This document shows, one piece after another, positions 35,450-46,119 of a stretch of DNA of 64,000 bases. The notes beneath the pieces are model-generated. The model was given only the letters and a program-made list of their open reading frames with translations, was not told the DNA's origin and ran no database searches. The translations under genes were made by a program, and so were the position numbers. The DNA is from Jacaranda mimosifolia (taxonomy: Eukaryota > Streptophyta > Magnoliopsida > Lamiales > Bignoniaceae). The stretch's first letter is position 1, and every line of letters begins with the position of its first letter. The DNA is taken from NCBI GenBank assembly GCA_018894105.1, contig CM032122.1, positions 34,627,404 to 34,691,403 of the forward strand, given 5' to 3'.

Positions 35450-36020
35450 AATATTAAGAAATGGAGTACATAATGGCCAAAATGAAATACAAATATCGTG
35501 AAATCAAATATAAATCTTTCAGATTAAGGTACGAAAGCATTATATTTTGGACAACATCCATTTGCTAACTTCCACGCTAAACAAGTACATTATTGCCAAA
35601 AAGAAGTACAAATGTCATGAAATCAAGTACAATTCTACCAAATTGGGGTACAAAAAAATTGATATCTCGGACAACATGCAAAAATGCCAATTTCACGCTA
35701 AATCAAATACATAATTGCTGAAATGAAGTAAAATTGTCATGAAATCAAGTATAATTCTCCCAGATTAGGGTGCAAAATAACTGATATCTCCGAAAACATA
35801 CAAAAATGCCAATTTCACGCTAAATCAAATACATAGTTGCCGAAATAAAGTATAATCGTTATGACACCAAGTATATTTCTCCCAGATTGGGGTACAAAAT
35901 AATTGATATCTCGGACAATATACAAAAATACCAATTTCACGCTAAATCAAGTACATGATTACCGAAATAAAGTACAAATATCATGAAATCAAGTATAAAT
36001 CTCCTAGATTAAGGTGCAAA
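35450..36020. repeat. Tandem array 3 (~120 bp unit, 4-5 copies)
   Basis: Recurring TTCACGCTAAATCAA (about 35575, 35695, 35815 and 35937), GAAATCAAGTACAATTCTCC and TGATATCTCGGACAACAT mark a unit of about 120 bp. It abuts the transposase zinc-knuckle remnant at 36027. Confidence 0.75.
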
Positions 36021-36026
36021 ATTTAG

Positions 36027-36230
36027 CTAGATTACTGATTCTTTGCAGATTCGATGATTATGCCCTGTTCTACCACATCTTTTACACTTAATTACACGTT
36101 TATCAATTTGTGATGGAATCCTCTGTGTCCTTCTATGCCCAGGTTGAGATCGGCAATCAGGTGCATTAATGACGCAATCATCATCTAGAGGGAACATATG
36201 CATATCATACGTAGGAATAGTGTTTATCAC
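36027..36230 (-). pseudogene. MuDR-type transposase C-terminus (CCHC zinc knuckle)
   Basis: The minus-strand frame contains GHRRTQRIPSQIDK followed by CKRCGRTGHNHRIC, a CX2CX4HX4C knuckle. This basic R-rich/IPS segment plus knuckle is the usual C-terminal end of plant MULE transposases. The frame is open for 67 codons and begins at the array boundary, so the catalytic core is missing. Confidence 0.7.
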
Positions 36231-36289
36231 TGATTGGTATGCTTATTGATACATCTCAACTCGGTAATATTGATCGGTAAAGTCATACG

Positions 36290-37450
36290 ATGAAAGTGAC
36301 TTTGACTCGAGAGTACAAATTTTGATAAAATAAAGTAAAATTTAGGAACACTTGAAGTATAGAAATTCAATGAATATAGTATAAGTTTAGATAAAATGAT
36401 GTATAAAATGAAGTATAATTTCAAAAAACAGAAATATAATTTTTGATAAAGTGAAGTACAATTTCAGAACACCTGAAGTATAAAACCTTAGCAATTGCAA
36501 CACAATTTTTGAATAATCCATTAGTAGAATACTTGAAACTTAAATAATAGATTTAGATAACTGAAGTATAAGTTTGGAACACTTAAAGTATAGAACTTCA
36601 ATGAATAGAGTACAAGTTTAGGTAAAATGATGTATAAAATGAAGTATAATTTTAAAAAATAAAAGTACAATTTTAGATAAAGTGAAGTATAATTTCAGAA
36701 CACCTGAAGTATAAAATCTTAATAATTGCGGTACAATTTTTAGATAAAATAAAGTACAATTTCGAAACACTTGAAGTATAGAACTTCAATGAATAGAGTA
36801 CATGCTTATGTAAAATGAAGTATAATTTCAAAAAATAGAAGTACAATTTTAGATAAAGTGAAGTACAATTTCAAAACACTTGAAGTATAAAACTTTAGCA
36901 ATTGCAGTACAATTTTTGAATAATCCATTAGTAAAACACTTTAAACTTAAATAATAGATTCAAATAACTAAAGTATAAGTTTAGGTAAAATGAAGTACAA
37001 TTTCGAAACACTTGAAGTATAGAACTTCAATGAATAAAATACATGTTTAGATAAAATGAAGTACAAAAGAAAGTATAATTTCATAAAATAAAAGTACAAT
37101 TTTAGATAAAGTGAAGTACAATTTCAGAACTCTTAAAGTATAAAGCCCTAGCAACTACAATATATTTTGGTTAATTGATAAATATAACACTTAAAGTATA
37201 TAACTTCAATAAATATAGTACAATCTTTGATAAAATGAAGTATAATTTCAGAAAATCAAAAGAATAATTTTATATAGAAGACGTATAGTTTAGGAACACT
37301 TCAAGTATAAACTGCTAGAAGTTGCAGTACAATTTTGGATAATCCATTAATAGAACACTTGAAGTATAAAACTTACATAATAGAGTACAATTTTAGAACA
37401 CTTCAAGTACAAAACTTTACAAACTGCAGTACAATTTAGATTCTGTAGAA
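36290..37450. repeat. Tandem array 4 (AAGTACAATTT/AAGTATAAAA modules)
   Basis: Irregular repetition of GAAGTACAATTTCAGAACAC, TTGAAGTATAGAACTTCAAT and TTAGCAATTGCAGTACAATT. Larger units of roughly 150-300 bp are visible but drift. It fills exactly the interval between the two surviving ends of the transposase gene. Confidence 0.7.
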
Positions 37451-37453
37451 GTA

Positions 37454-37687
37454 TTACCTTAAATCATCACTGCTTTTCTTTGCACTGCTGCTCAATTCAT
37501 CCTTTCGGTTTACCAGGATGTCAACAACGTTCATCTTCAATGTCAAATGCAGAAAGGCCATATTCATGACACCGTCATCATCAGTCAAACTCATGTATAA
37601 TCTTTGATGTTGAGCTATGTGTTGCAAACTGAAGTGTTCGGCGTTGATTTCACTCCATTTTCTTGCGAGATTAATGTATATGTCCAT
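37454..37687 (-). pseudogene. Possible MULE transposase N-terminal remnant
   Basis: A 77-codon minus-strand frame (MDIYINLARKWSEINAEHFS, then NMAFLHLTLKMNVVDILVNR) with ordinary coding-like composition, unlike the flanking arrays. Its position upstream of the zinc-knuckle piece in the same orientation suggests the start of the transposase gene. Sequence recognition alone is weak. It could instead be an unrelated small exon. Confidence 0.4.
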
Positions 37688-38469
37688 TAACTTGATTGAA
37701 CACTCCTACTTCACCACTGGTTGACATTGTCAGAAAATATAAGAAACTCAGAAGCAACTAAGAAGAAACTGAGAAGAAGAAGAAACCCGAAAATGATGAA
37801 AATAAAAAGAGAAGAAGACAATGCAGCTATCGGGTTTGTGGTTTTTGGCTCTAACGTTATTCTTGTTCCCGCTGTGGAGCTTGTTTCGTTTTTTCTGTTC
37901 TTTCTATTTCTGGTATGATAGTGTTTACTGTTTGCTTGTCTGGATGAAGAAGAAGAAGAAGAATAAGTGAGAAAAAATTAATGAAAAATATTATATTTAA
38001 GGGCATTTTTGTCAAATCAAGTGAGTGGGGAGTGATCTCTAAACTTTTAACAAAATTAGGGAGTTTTTTCTAACAAAAATTAAGTGGGGACTGATCACAA
38101 AAGTGGAAAGTGTGTTTGGTACTTTTAAATAAGTGTCCCTTCATTAATTCATTACACATGATTTTGATTTATATTTTGATACTTAATATTTTTATATATT
38201 ATATTTTAATATAATTTTAAAAAATTAATTTTTACGATGGTTATTGAATATTGATATTTAATTTTATATATGTAGATATAACAATGTTAATCAATAAAAA
38301 TATTTTCTATTATTAATATTTTGGTATTTAAAATTTATAAAGTTGTGAGATTTTAGGATTTAGAGTTTAAGTTTTATATTTAGATAAATTTGATTAGTTT
38401 TTTAAATTAATAATAGTACAAATCTATAAAATAAAATTATGAAATGATCTGTTCACCTTATATTTTATG

Positions 38470-39340
38470 TATATGTTAGATATTGTAAAATATTTAAAAG
38501 TTTCTTGCGTAAGAGATGATAAACTTCTCAAAATATTTTATAAGATGTCAGTGTTTCGTAATTTTTTTAGAAAAATAACTTATAAAATTTCTAAAATAAG
38601 ATTTTAGAAGTTTATAAGCACTTTTTAAGAAAGTAAGGAATTCTTAACTTATTTTTAAAGTCTTAACAAGATTCCTTAATTTTAATCATATTAATTATAA
38701 AATTGTTATTACTAATACCTTATAAGCTCCAAGATCTTATTATCCAAACACTTTGAGAATTTATTTTTTTTAAAAAGCCTAGCATCTTATAAATTCGAAA
38801 CATATCTTATAAGATGCAGGAGATCCAAAAACATTTTATAACATGTAGGAGTTTATAAGACTTTTTAAATAAGTTTAGCTAAATACCATCTTATAACATA
38901 CATGAGCTTATAAGACGTTTTAAAAAAGTTCATGTATGTTATAAGATGGTATTTGACTAAACTTATTTAAAACGTTTTATAAGCTCATGTATCTTATAAG
39001 ATATTTTCGGGGCTTATAAGTTGCTAGATCTTTTTTTAAAATTATTTCTTAAAGTGTTTAGATAAAATAAGATTTTGGAGCCTATAAGGTGTTAATAATT
39101 GTAATTTTATAATTAATATGCTTAAAAATTAAGAAAATTTGTTAATATCCTCAAAATTAGTTAGGAATTCCTAATTTTTACAAAAGAGCTTATAAACTCT
39201 TAACATTTTATTTTAAGAGCTTATAAGTTCCTTTTTAAAAAAATTTACTGAATACTTTTTGATATCTTATAAACTCTTAAATATCTTATAAGATATTTTA
39301 AGAAGCTTATAAGTTCACCCAAATACCCTCTTAAATCTTA
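38470..39340. repeat. Fold-back MITE-like repeat
   Basis: Long imperfect inverted repeat centred near 38,915. The inner arms (AAATACCATCTTATAACATA... against TATGTTATAAGATGGTATTT) are nearly perfect over about 40 bp. The outer arms pair 38690-38752 with 39050-39115. CTTATAAG motifs recur throughout. The same family occurs in the GT61 gene A intron at 6960-7330. Exact ends are uncertain. Confidence 0.65.
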
Positions 39341-40012
39341 ATGTCCTCTAAGCTAGTTAATAATTTTAGTATTTTATTTTAGAATTAAAAAGTTAATTAT
39401 TCTTAATTTAATTAATTTTTTTATAATTGTTGATTCAACTTTATGATTAATTAATATTAATAAAATGACACCAGTATAAATTAATTATAAAACACAGCAA
39501 CAATAATTTTATATTGATTAATTTTATCATTTATATATTATTTTTTCAAAATTTTGATTTTGTACTATTTAATTATCATCATTACCGTCAATTTTTTTTA
39601 TTAATTCTTTAATTACTAATTTCATAATCTATAAATAAAAATAATTTATTATGTATAATAATATTTATATATGATAATTTTTTTAAATATTATTTATATA
39701 TATATATATTAAAATACAAAAAAACAAAATATATTATATATAATAACTTTTTAAATATTGTTTATCGGATATGGATAACGGATTTAATTAAATTATGGAT
39801 AATCGAATATATAAACGGATATGTATTCGGAGCGGATATTAAACGGATCGGATATGCATTTACCATATTCGTATCCGTTTATAGTCGAATGTCTACTAAT
39901 CGGATACGGATAATATCCACTTTAAACGGATACAGATAATAGCCCTATAAACAGATTCGAATGCGAACGGTAAACGAATTTTCGAATATCCATTTACAGC
40001 CCTACTTGAGAG

Positions 40013-40127
40013 AAAGTTAATTGGGAAATATGAGAAATTTTGGAAAACCATCGAGTTAAGTAGGTTATTATCATCCCAAAAAGAAAGATATATGGTGGTA
40101 AAGTAGCTTGCAAATTGCTCATCAAAG
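40013..40127. other. Short unassigned spacer between hAT elements
   Basis: About 115 bp that should be host or older-repeat sequence, since it lies outside the target duplications of its neighbours. Confidence 0.5.
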
Positions 40128-40424
40128 TAGGGGCGCAATCGAGCTGAGTCAAGTCAAGTTTGGACAAAATTTTCGAGCTCAAGCTTGACTCTGCTCGACT
40201 CGATAAGGCTCGAATTAGCAAATAAATTATAAAATATTGTATGCTCGAACTCAAATTTGAACTTGAAATTAAAAAAATATTAATATAATATATATTTACT
40301 AATAAAATAAAAAATAATATTTAATTATATACTACTTCACGAGCCTCAAGCCTAGTTACATATGGTTTGAGCTCGAGTTCGACTCGTGAGGCTCGCGAGT
40401 CAGCTCGACTTGTTTGCACTCCTA
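40128..40424. mobile_element. hAT-type MITE (297 bp)
   Basis: Left end TAGGGGCGCAATCGAGCTGA; inverse of right end TAGGAGTGCAAACAAGTCGA, with many CTCGAGC motifs between. The 8 bp before it (CATCAAAG) match 6 of 8 with CGTAAAAG, the sequence that follows once the neighbouring hAT (40429-45412) and one copy of its target duplication are removed. Confidence 0.7.
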
Positions 40425-41425
40425 CGTATAGGGAGTGTTCAGAAAAAACCAAAACCGACCACACCAATCAAAAATCGAACCGGAGGTCCGGTTCGATTTT
40501 TAGTTTGGTTCGGTTCTTTCACTCAGTTAACCGAAATGAACCGAAAATCAAAAAAATTTGGTTCGGTTTGGTTCGATTTAACTGAACCGAAAATCAAAAT
40601 TTTTAAGTGTAATTTTTCAAATAATGTAAATGTTAATGTACTTTTAAGTTTGGGGGATAGATAAAAAAAAATAAAAATTGATAAGGTGAAATAGTTGAAA
40701 AAAAAAAAAAAAAAGAAGAAGAAGTAAAATTGGAGAAGAAAAAAAAATGAGAAGAGAAAATAAAACTATATTGTCTTTATTTTATAAAATATAATTGATT
40801 TTATCATCTTATTAGTAAACATAGCAAAATAATTATTAAAAACCTTACGTTTTATAAATGATATAGATATTAATATATGACATATTGACATATAATTATG
40901 ATACATGAATAATTATGATATAAAGAGAAGAAGAAAAAAAGATGATTATGAATTTTTTTATTGTACGAACTAATACTATTACATATGAAAAATAGATTAT
41001 TATGATTTAAAGAGCAAAAAATATGATATGAAAAGAAAATTAATTTTTTTCTTTTTAATTAATTAAACTTATATATATATATTAGGGTATATTGATGAGT
41101 AAAATTGAAATTTCAATTTTAATTGCAAACTACAAGATTGGATCCTATTCATGTGATATAATTCTAGTAGTACATAATGTATTGTACATTGCATTTGCAG
41201 ATCAATAAAGATGTTATCTATATTATTATGAAAATAAAGATTGTTCATTATTTTGTATCTAAAATATAGTTAAAATCTAATATAGTTTGAAAGATAAAAT
41301 GGATAATTCCAAAAATATCATTTAAAAATGATGATTTAATAAGGCTATAATTATATTTTTCACAAAATTTACAAATCCAAAATTTATATTATGATGTCAT
41401 TGGACTAATTGTATGGCTTATTAGA

Positions 41426-43023
41426 AGGGTTAAAATATTTTTACCCCCCTGTGAAATGTGAAATGGGCGGTTTATCTCCCTGTGATAAAAAAAAAAAAAA
41501 AAAAAAAGGGTTGAAATACCGCCTTATGTTTTTATATTGTGGCCTACTGTCCCCTTCTGTCTATTTGAATTGAATTTTACAATGAATGAACGACAATACC
41601 CTCATATATAAAATTACTTTATATCTTTATGTTTTTCTTTTTCTTTTATTTAATCTAAATTAAATAATTTTATATTTATAAAATACATAAGATATTTTAT
41701 AAAATAAATTCTATCTAATATTTATAAAATTATACACATACATATATGCATAACACACATATATATGTATATAAAAATATTTATAAATATCTATATACAT
41801 ATATATATAATATTTCTTTTTCTTTTGTTTAATCTAAAATTAAATAATTTAATATTTATGAAATATATAACATACTTATATAAATTAAATACTATTTAAT
41901 ATTTACACAATCATATATAAATAAATAAATATATATAAAATTATATACATATAAAAAATTATATAAATACATATATATATAATTATTTAAAATATATCTA
42001 TATACATATATATAAAATATATATTTTTTCTTTTATTTAATCTAAAATTAAATAATTTTATATTTATGAAATATATAACATACTTATATAAATTAAATAC
42101 TACATATATATATATAAAATTATATATACATATATGCATATAAAATTATTCATAACATATTTATATACATTAAATACTATTTATTATCTATAAAATTATA
42201 TATACATACATATATATAAAATTATATACATATAAAAAATTAAATAAATACATATATGTATATAAAATTATTTATAACATATCTACGTACATATATGTAT
42301 ATAATTTTTTTTCAATCATTTAATCTAAAATCAAATAATTTTATATTTATGAAACATATAACATATTTATATTCATACATATATATATATAATATAACTT
42401 CCCCTTCAACCCCTCCCCCCAAAACACACACACAATACCCCAATCGGTTGCCATGGCAGCCTGAAAAGTGGCCAGATTTGGATGAGTCCAGATCTGGCCA
42501 ATTCCAGTTCTGGCCGTGGGGGCCGTTCTTTTTTTTCCCCTTTGATACAAGCCGACCACTAAAAGGATATGACCAGGCCGGCCAGATCTGTTTCGCATGG
42601 CTGCCATGGCAGCTAATGCATATATATAAATATAATATTATATAATACTATATTATATTATATTTATAATACACATTATATAATATTGATAAATATATTA
42701 TACTAGATATATAAAATATGTTGTATATATAAATGTATAAATATTTTTTATATATATTTTTTATAAATATTAAGTGTTATTCAATTTGGGCCGTTCATTT
42801 AAATAGAAAGATCTAACGGTTGATACAATAAGGGCATAATAGTCATTTCATATATAAAAAATTCGAACCACTTGCATAAAACGGCGCGTGCTACACACTT
42901 ATGGTCTCATGGGGAGTTTCACTACTTTTTCAAAAACATGTGGGGCGTTTTTGGCCTTTCTTTTTTCATAGGAGAGTAAACCACTATTTCCGTATTTTAT
43001 AGGGGGCTAGGTTAAATTTTCCC
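41426..43023. mobile_element. MULE-like element with AT-rich arms and GC-rich core
   Basis: Flanked by a perfect 9-bp duplication CTTATTAGA (41417-41425 and 43024-43032). Left end AGGGTTAAAATATTTTTACC; inverse of right end GGGAAAATTTAACCTAGCCC; weaker inverted similarity follows. The interior is ~900 bp of ATATAT/TTTATATTTATGAAA repetition and a GC-rich island (42430-42615) with CCAGATCTGGCCA and CCATGGCAGC motifs, as in the element at 14582-16245. No transposase. Confidence 0.75.
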
Positions 43024-43466
43024 CTTATTAGAGTGTCTACCTATTTGAAATTTTCACCAATTCTAAATTTTCACCTAAATATAAACATTTATTATCAAAC
43101 TTAATTCTATCAAATAAAATTTTTAGTACTATAAAAATAAGTAATCCAATTCAAATTTTTTATCTAAAGCTAAAATCAAACATTTTTTTATCAAATAAAC
43201 TTTTATTACAATTTTTGGTTTTAAAAAAAACAGGAAAATAATCTTTAACAAAAATCGAACCAGTTTAATAACCATAAAAAAACCAATAAAATTTTTATCT
43301 ATATTATTATAAAAAACAAAGACCGTTTTATATCTAAAATATAAGTTATTTTTGTTCATTTATATAATTTGTCCTTTTAATTATTCCAACAACAAAAATT
43401 GATAATATAGTTTGAAGGATAAATTGGAGAGTTCAACATAAAAAGATAGTTTGGATATAAATTTTA

Positions 43467-44897
43467 GGGTTAAATTCATTTTATCCCATGTACTATGGGA
43501 ATGTATTAAATATCATCATCTACTTCTGAAACCTTCAAACACCCCCCTCAAAGTCATCTGTAGTTAGTAAAACAGCTGACGTTGTCAAAACTTTACAGTA
43601 AATTACTGATTTAACATCAAAAAATAACTAAATAGCATAAAACCTAGGATACATGACTTTTTTTTTTTCCCTGTGTAGACAAATCTATTCTTGGCACCCA
43701 TCCTACCAAAACCTTTAATATCCCACTCAAACTTCTTTGTTGTTAGAAAAGTAACGGTTGTTTGGCTGATGTAGTATTAAAATTATCTTCCCTTTATTAG
43801 GGATGCAAACGAATCGAGCCAGCTCGCAAGCCTGACGAGCTGGCTCGAAAAGTGTTCGAATTTGAGCCAAATAATTCTTGTTCGCAAGCTCGCGAGCTTA
43901 TATTTTTTATTTAAAAAATATTTATATATAAGAAATATAATAAAATATACTAATTTGAATTTGTTTTTATAAAATAGTTTAACTTTTCAAGTTTGAGCCC
44001 GAGCCAAACTCAAGCCTATAGGTAATTTTAAATATAATAAAATAAAATATAGTAATTTTTAAATTTTTTATAAAATAATTTAACTTTTCAAGCTTGAACT
44101 CGAACCGAATTCGAGTCTATAGCTTGATTATGAATTCGAACCTAATGAATCGAGTAGAGCCAAGCCAAGCCCGAACAAGTGCTTGAGCAAGCTCGAGCCT
44201 CAACTTTCTAAGCTCGTCAAGCTCAAGCTCGAGCCTGAAAAAATGGTCAAAGCTCAGCTCGGCTCGGCTCGTTTGCATCCCTACCCTTTACACATATGAT
44301 CATTGGAAAATTTTATATCCAAAATACTATTGTAATTTACTATATAATGCTCAAGTTTCTTACTTCAATTTTGTTATTTTCATTTTAGAATTTAGAGTAT
44401 CATCTAACTCTTAACCCAACGAAAACATTAAATTATTTTATTTTTTTTAAAAGAGCATTAAACAATTATATTTTAATACAAAACATATGGGATCATCAAA
44501 ATAGAGGTTGTTTGTACGGGAAAAAGAAAAAAAAACACATGGGACCATTATACGTATTTCTATTTCGTAACTATTTGTCTAAAAATTTTCAACATTTTGG
44601 GATATAAAAAATGTATCATAATATGTAGAATTTTATTATATTTCACGTATAATTTATCATTATTTTGTAAAAAAACATCACGTATCCTAGGTTTTTATGC
44701 TATTTAGTTATTTTCTGATGTTAAATTAGTAATTTATTATAGAATTTTGACACCGTCATCTATTTTACTAACGGCAGACTTTGAAGGGTGGTATTTGAAG
44801 ATTTTTGGTAGTACAAGGAGTATTTGAAGGTTTTGGAAGTAGATGTGAGTATTTGATACATACCTCATAATACAGAGGGGTAAAATGAATCTAACCT
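43467..44897. mobile_element. MULE-like MITE with long inverted repeats
   Basis: Left end GGGTTAAATTCATTTTATCC; inverse of right end AGGTTAGATTCATTTTACCC; the inverted repeats extend about 200 bp (for example AGCATAAAACCTAGGATAC against GTATCCTAGGTTTTTATGCT). The flanks TAAATTTTA and TAACTTTTA match 8 of 9. It carries a hAT MITE inside. Confidence 0.7.
43798..44283. mobile_element. hAT-type MITE (486 bp)
   Basis: Ends TAGGGATGCAAACGAATCGA and, inverted, TAGGGATGCAAACGAGCCGA. The interior is full of GCTCGAGC/AGCTCG motifs. Flanks CCCTTTAT and CCCTTTAC match 7 of 8. This TAGGGNTGCAAACGA terminus is a common hAT MITE end in eudicots. Confidence 0.8.
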
Positions 44898-45420
44898 TAA
44901 CTTTTATCAATATTCCAAAATTATCCTTTAGAAATGATGATTTAATAAGGTTATAATTGTATTTTTAAAAAAATTTACAAATCTACAATCTATATTATGA
45001 TGTCGTTGGATTAATTAGCAATTTAACTTTAGTAGGTTGAGTTTAAGATTTAATACACTATCTAATCTAATTTAATATTTTCACCTAAAAATAAGTATTT
45101 TTTATCAATATACTTTTATCAAATAAATTATTTGGTACTAAATGAATAAATAACCCAATTCAAATTTTTTATTAAACAAACTTTTATCAAACAAATTTGC
45201 ATCACAATTTTTTGATACAAAAAAAAAAAAAAAAATTCCCCTTTTTTTTGGTGGGGGGAGGGTTTGATTTTGGTGAAACTGAAAAAATCAAAACCGAATC
45301 GAAAAATAAAAAAAAAACCAATTTAGTTCGATTTTCAGTTAGGATTTTTGAAAAAATCAAAACTTTCGGTTAACCTTCGGTTCGATCGGTTAAAATTGAA
45401 TGAACAACCCTACCTACGTA

Positions 45421-46119
45421 AAAGTGATGGGGTTAGGAAAGTTGTTTAAATCATTTGTTTCATTTCTTATTTTATTTTTTATTCTATTTTATCAATATAT
45501 TGTATGTGTATTAAATAATTTTTTATAAAAATAATTGATTGAAAATTTGAAACATATGTTATAAATATAACAAGTTTGAATAAAAAATGAAATAGATGAT
45601 CGATCCAAAGTGGTTAGGAAAATGAATAGATAAATATGAATGAAAAAAATAAATATACACTAGTAAATATATTTTTTATTTAAGATTAATTTCGATGATA
45701 TATGCTTTATCCTTTTCTTAATTCAGATAAGTAAACAATTTACTTGAATTATCACTCTTCATCTCATAGTTTATTTGATAAAGTAAATAAATGTATATTA
45801 ATCGTAAAATTATTATAATCCATATCCTCGTCATCCCATCATCTTAAATGTCATTATAATAATGAAGATTTAAGTAAATGAAGCTTAAAAGTAATTTGAA
45901 GAAAAAAAAAAAAAAAGAACAAAGAACAAAGAATTGCACCAGTAAACATTTTATGGTGTATATAATACAAAATAGGGTAGTGAACTCACAATACAATACA
46001 TTTCCAACCGTTTCTAGAAAACCCTATACGATCTAATACTCACTCGCTCTCTCTTTTCTCCCACTCTCTCTCCCTAGGGTTACATTTCAAATCTCTATTC
46101 TTCCCACAAATTTCAATCA
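45421..46119. promoter_or_regulatory. CCT4 upstream region with telo-box motif
   Basis: AT-rich DNA to about 46,000, then a C/T-rich leader (CTCTCTCTTTTCTCCC) before the CCT4 start. AAACCCTA lies at about 46018 and CTAGGGTTAC at about 46076; these telo-box-like motifs are common in promoters and leaders of plant translation and housekeeping genes. No confident TATA box. Confidence 0.5.

Larger units (their letters stand above)
31782..38139. mobile_element. Mutator-like element (MULE, 6.4 kb) nested in the hAT element
   Basis: A perfect 9-bp duplication TTCATTAAT flanks it (31773-31781 and 38140-38148). The ends are inverted repeats of ~100 bp, clearest at TGATCAGTCCCCA (31830 left; inverse at 38088-38100 right) and AAACTCCCTA. 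The outermost ~40 bp are more diverged. On the minus strand it retains the start and the zinc-knuckle end of a MuDR-type transposase. The rest is dominated by tandem arrays and one gypsy LTR fragment. Confidence 0.75.
30024..40004. mobile_element. hAT-type element (~10 kb) with nested insertions
   Basis: The left end reads TAAGGCTGTAAACAAATATT and the inverse of the right end TAGGGCTGTAAATGGATATT. Both are followed by subterminal repeats of ATATCCGAAT/CGGATA (30040-30240 and 39765-39990). The flanks carry a perfect 8-bp duplication CTTGAGAG (30016-30023 and 40005-40012), as hAT transposases produce. No hAT transposase is recognisable. After removing the nested MULE (31782-38139) about 3.6 kb remains, including a GC-rich tandem repeat and a fold-back repeat, so it is non-autonomous. 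Confidence 0.8.
40429..45412. mobile_element. hAT-type element (~5 kb) with nested insertions
   Basis: Perfect 8-bp duplication CCTACGTA at 40421-40428 and 45413-45420. The left end starts TAGGGAGTGTTCAG and the inverse right end TAGGGTTGTTCATTC, with GGTTCGGTT/AACCGAA subterminal repeats at both ends. No transposase is seen. It holds two MULE-like elements and one hAT MITE. The remaining body contains a diverged direct duplication (the parts flanking the MULE at ~41,300-43,250 resemble ~44,910-45,230). Confidence 0.8.

Noticed and set aside
32440..37450. Tandem arrays considered as a centromeric or subtelomeric satellite.
   Set aside because: They are confined between MULE ends with a target duplication, are short, and consist of several different unit types.
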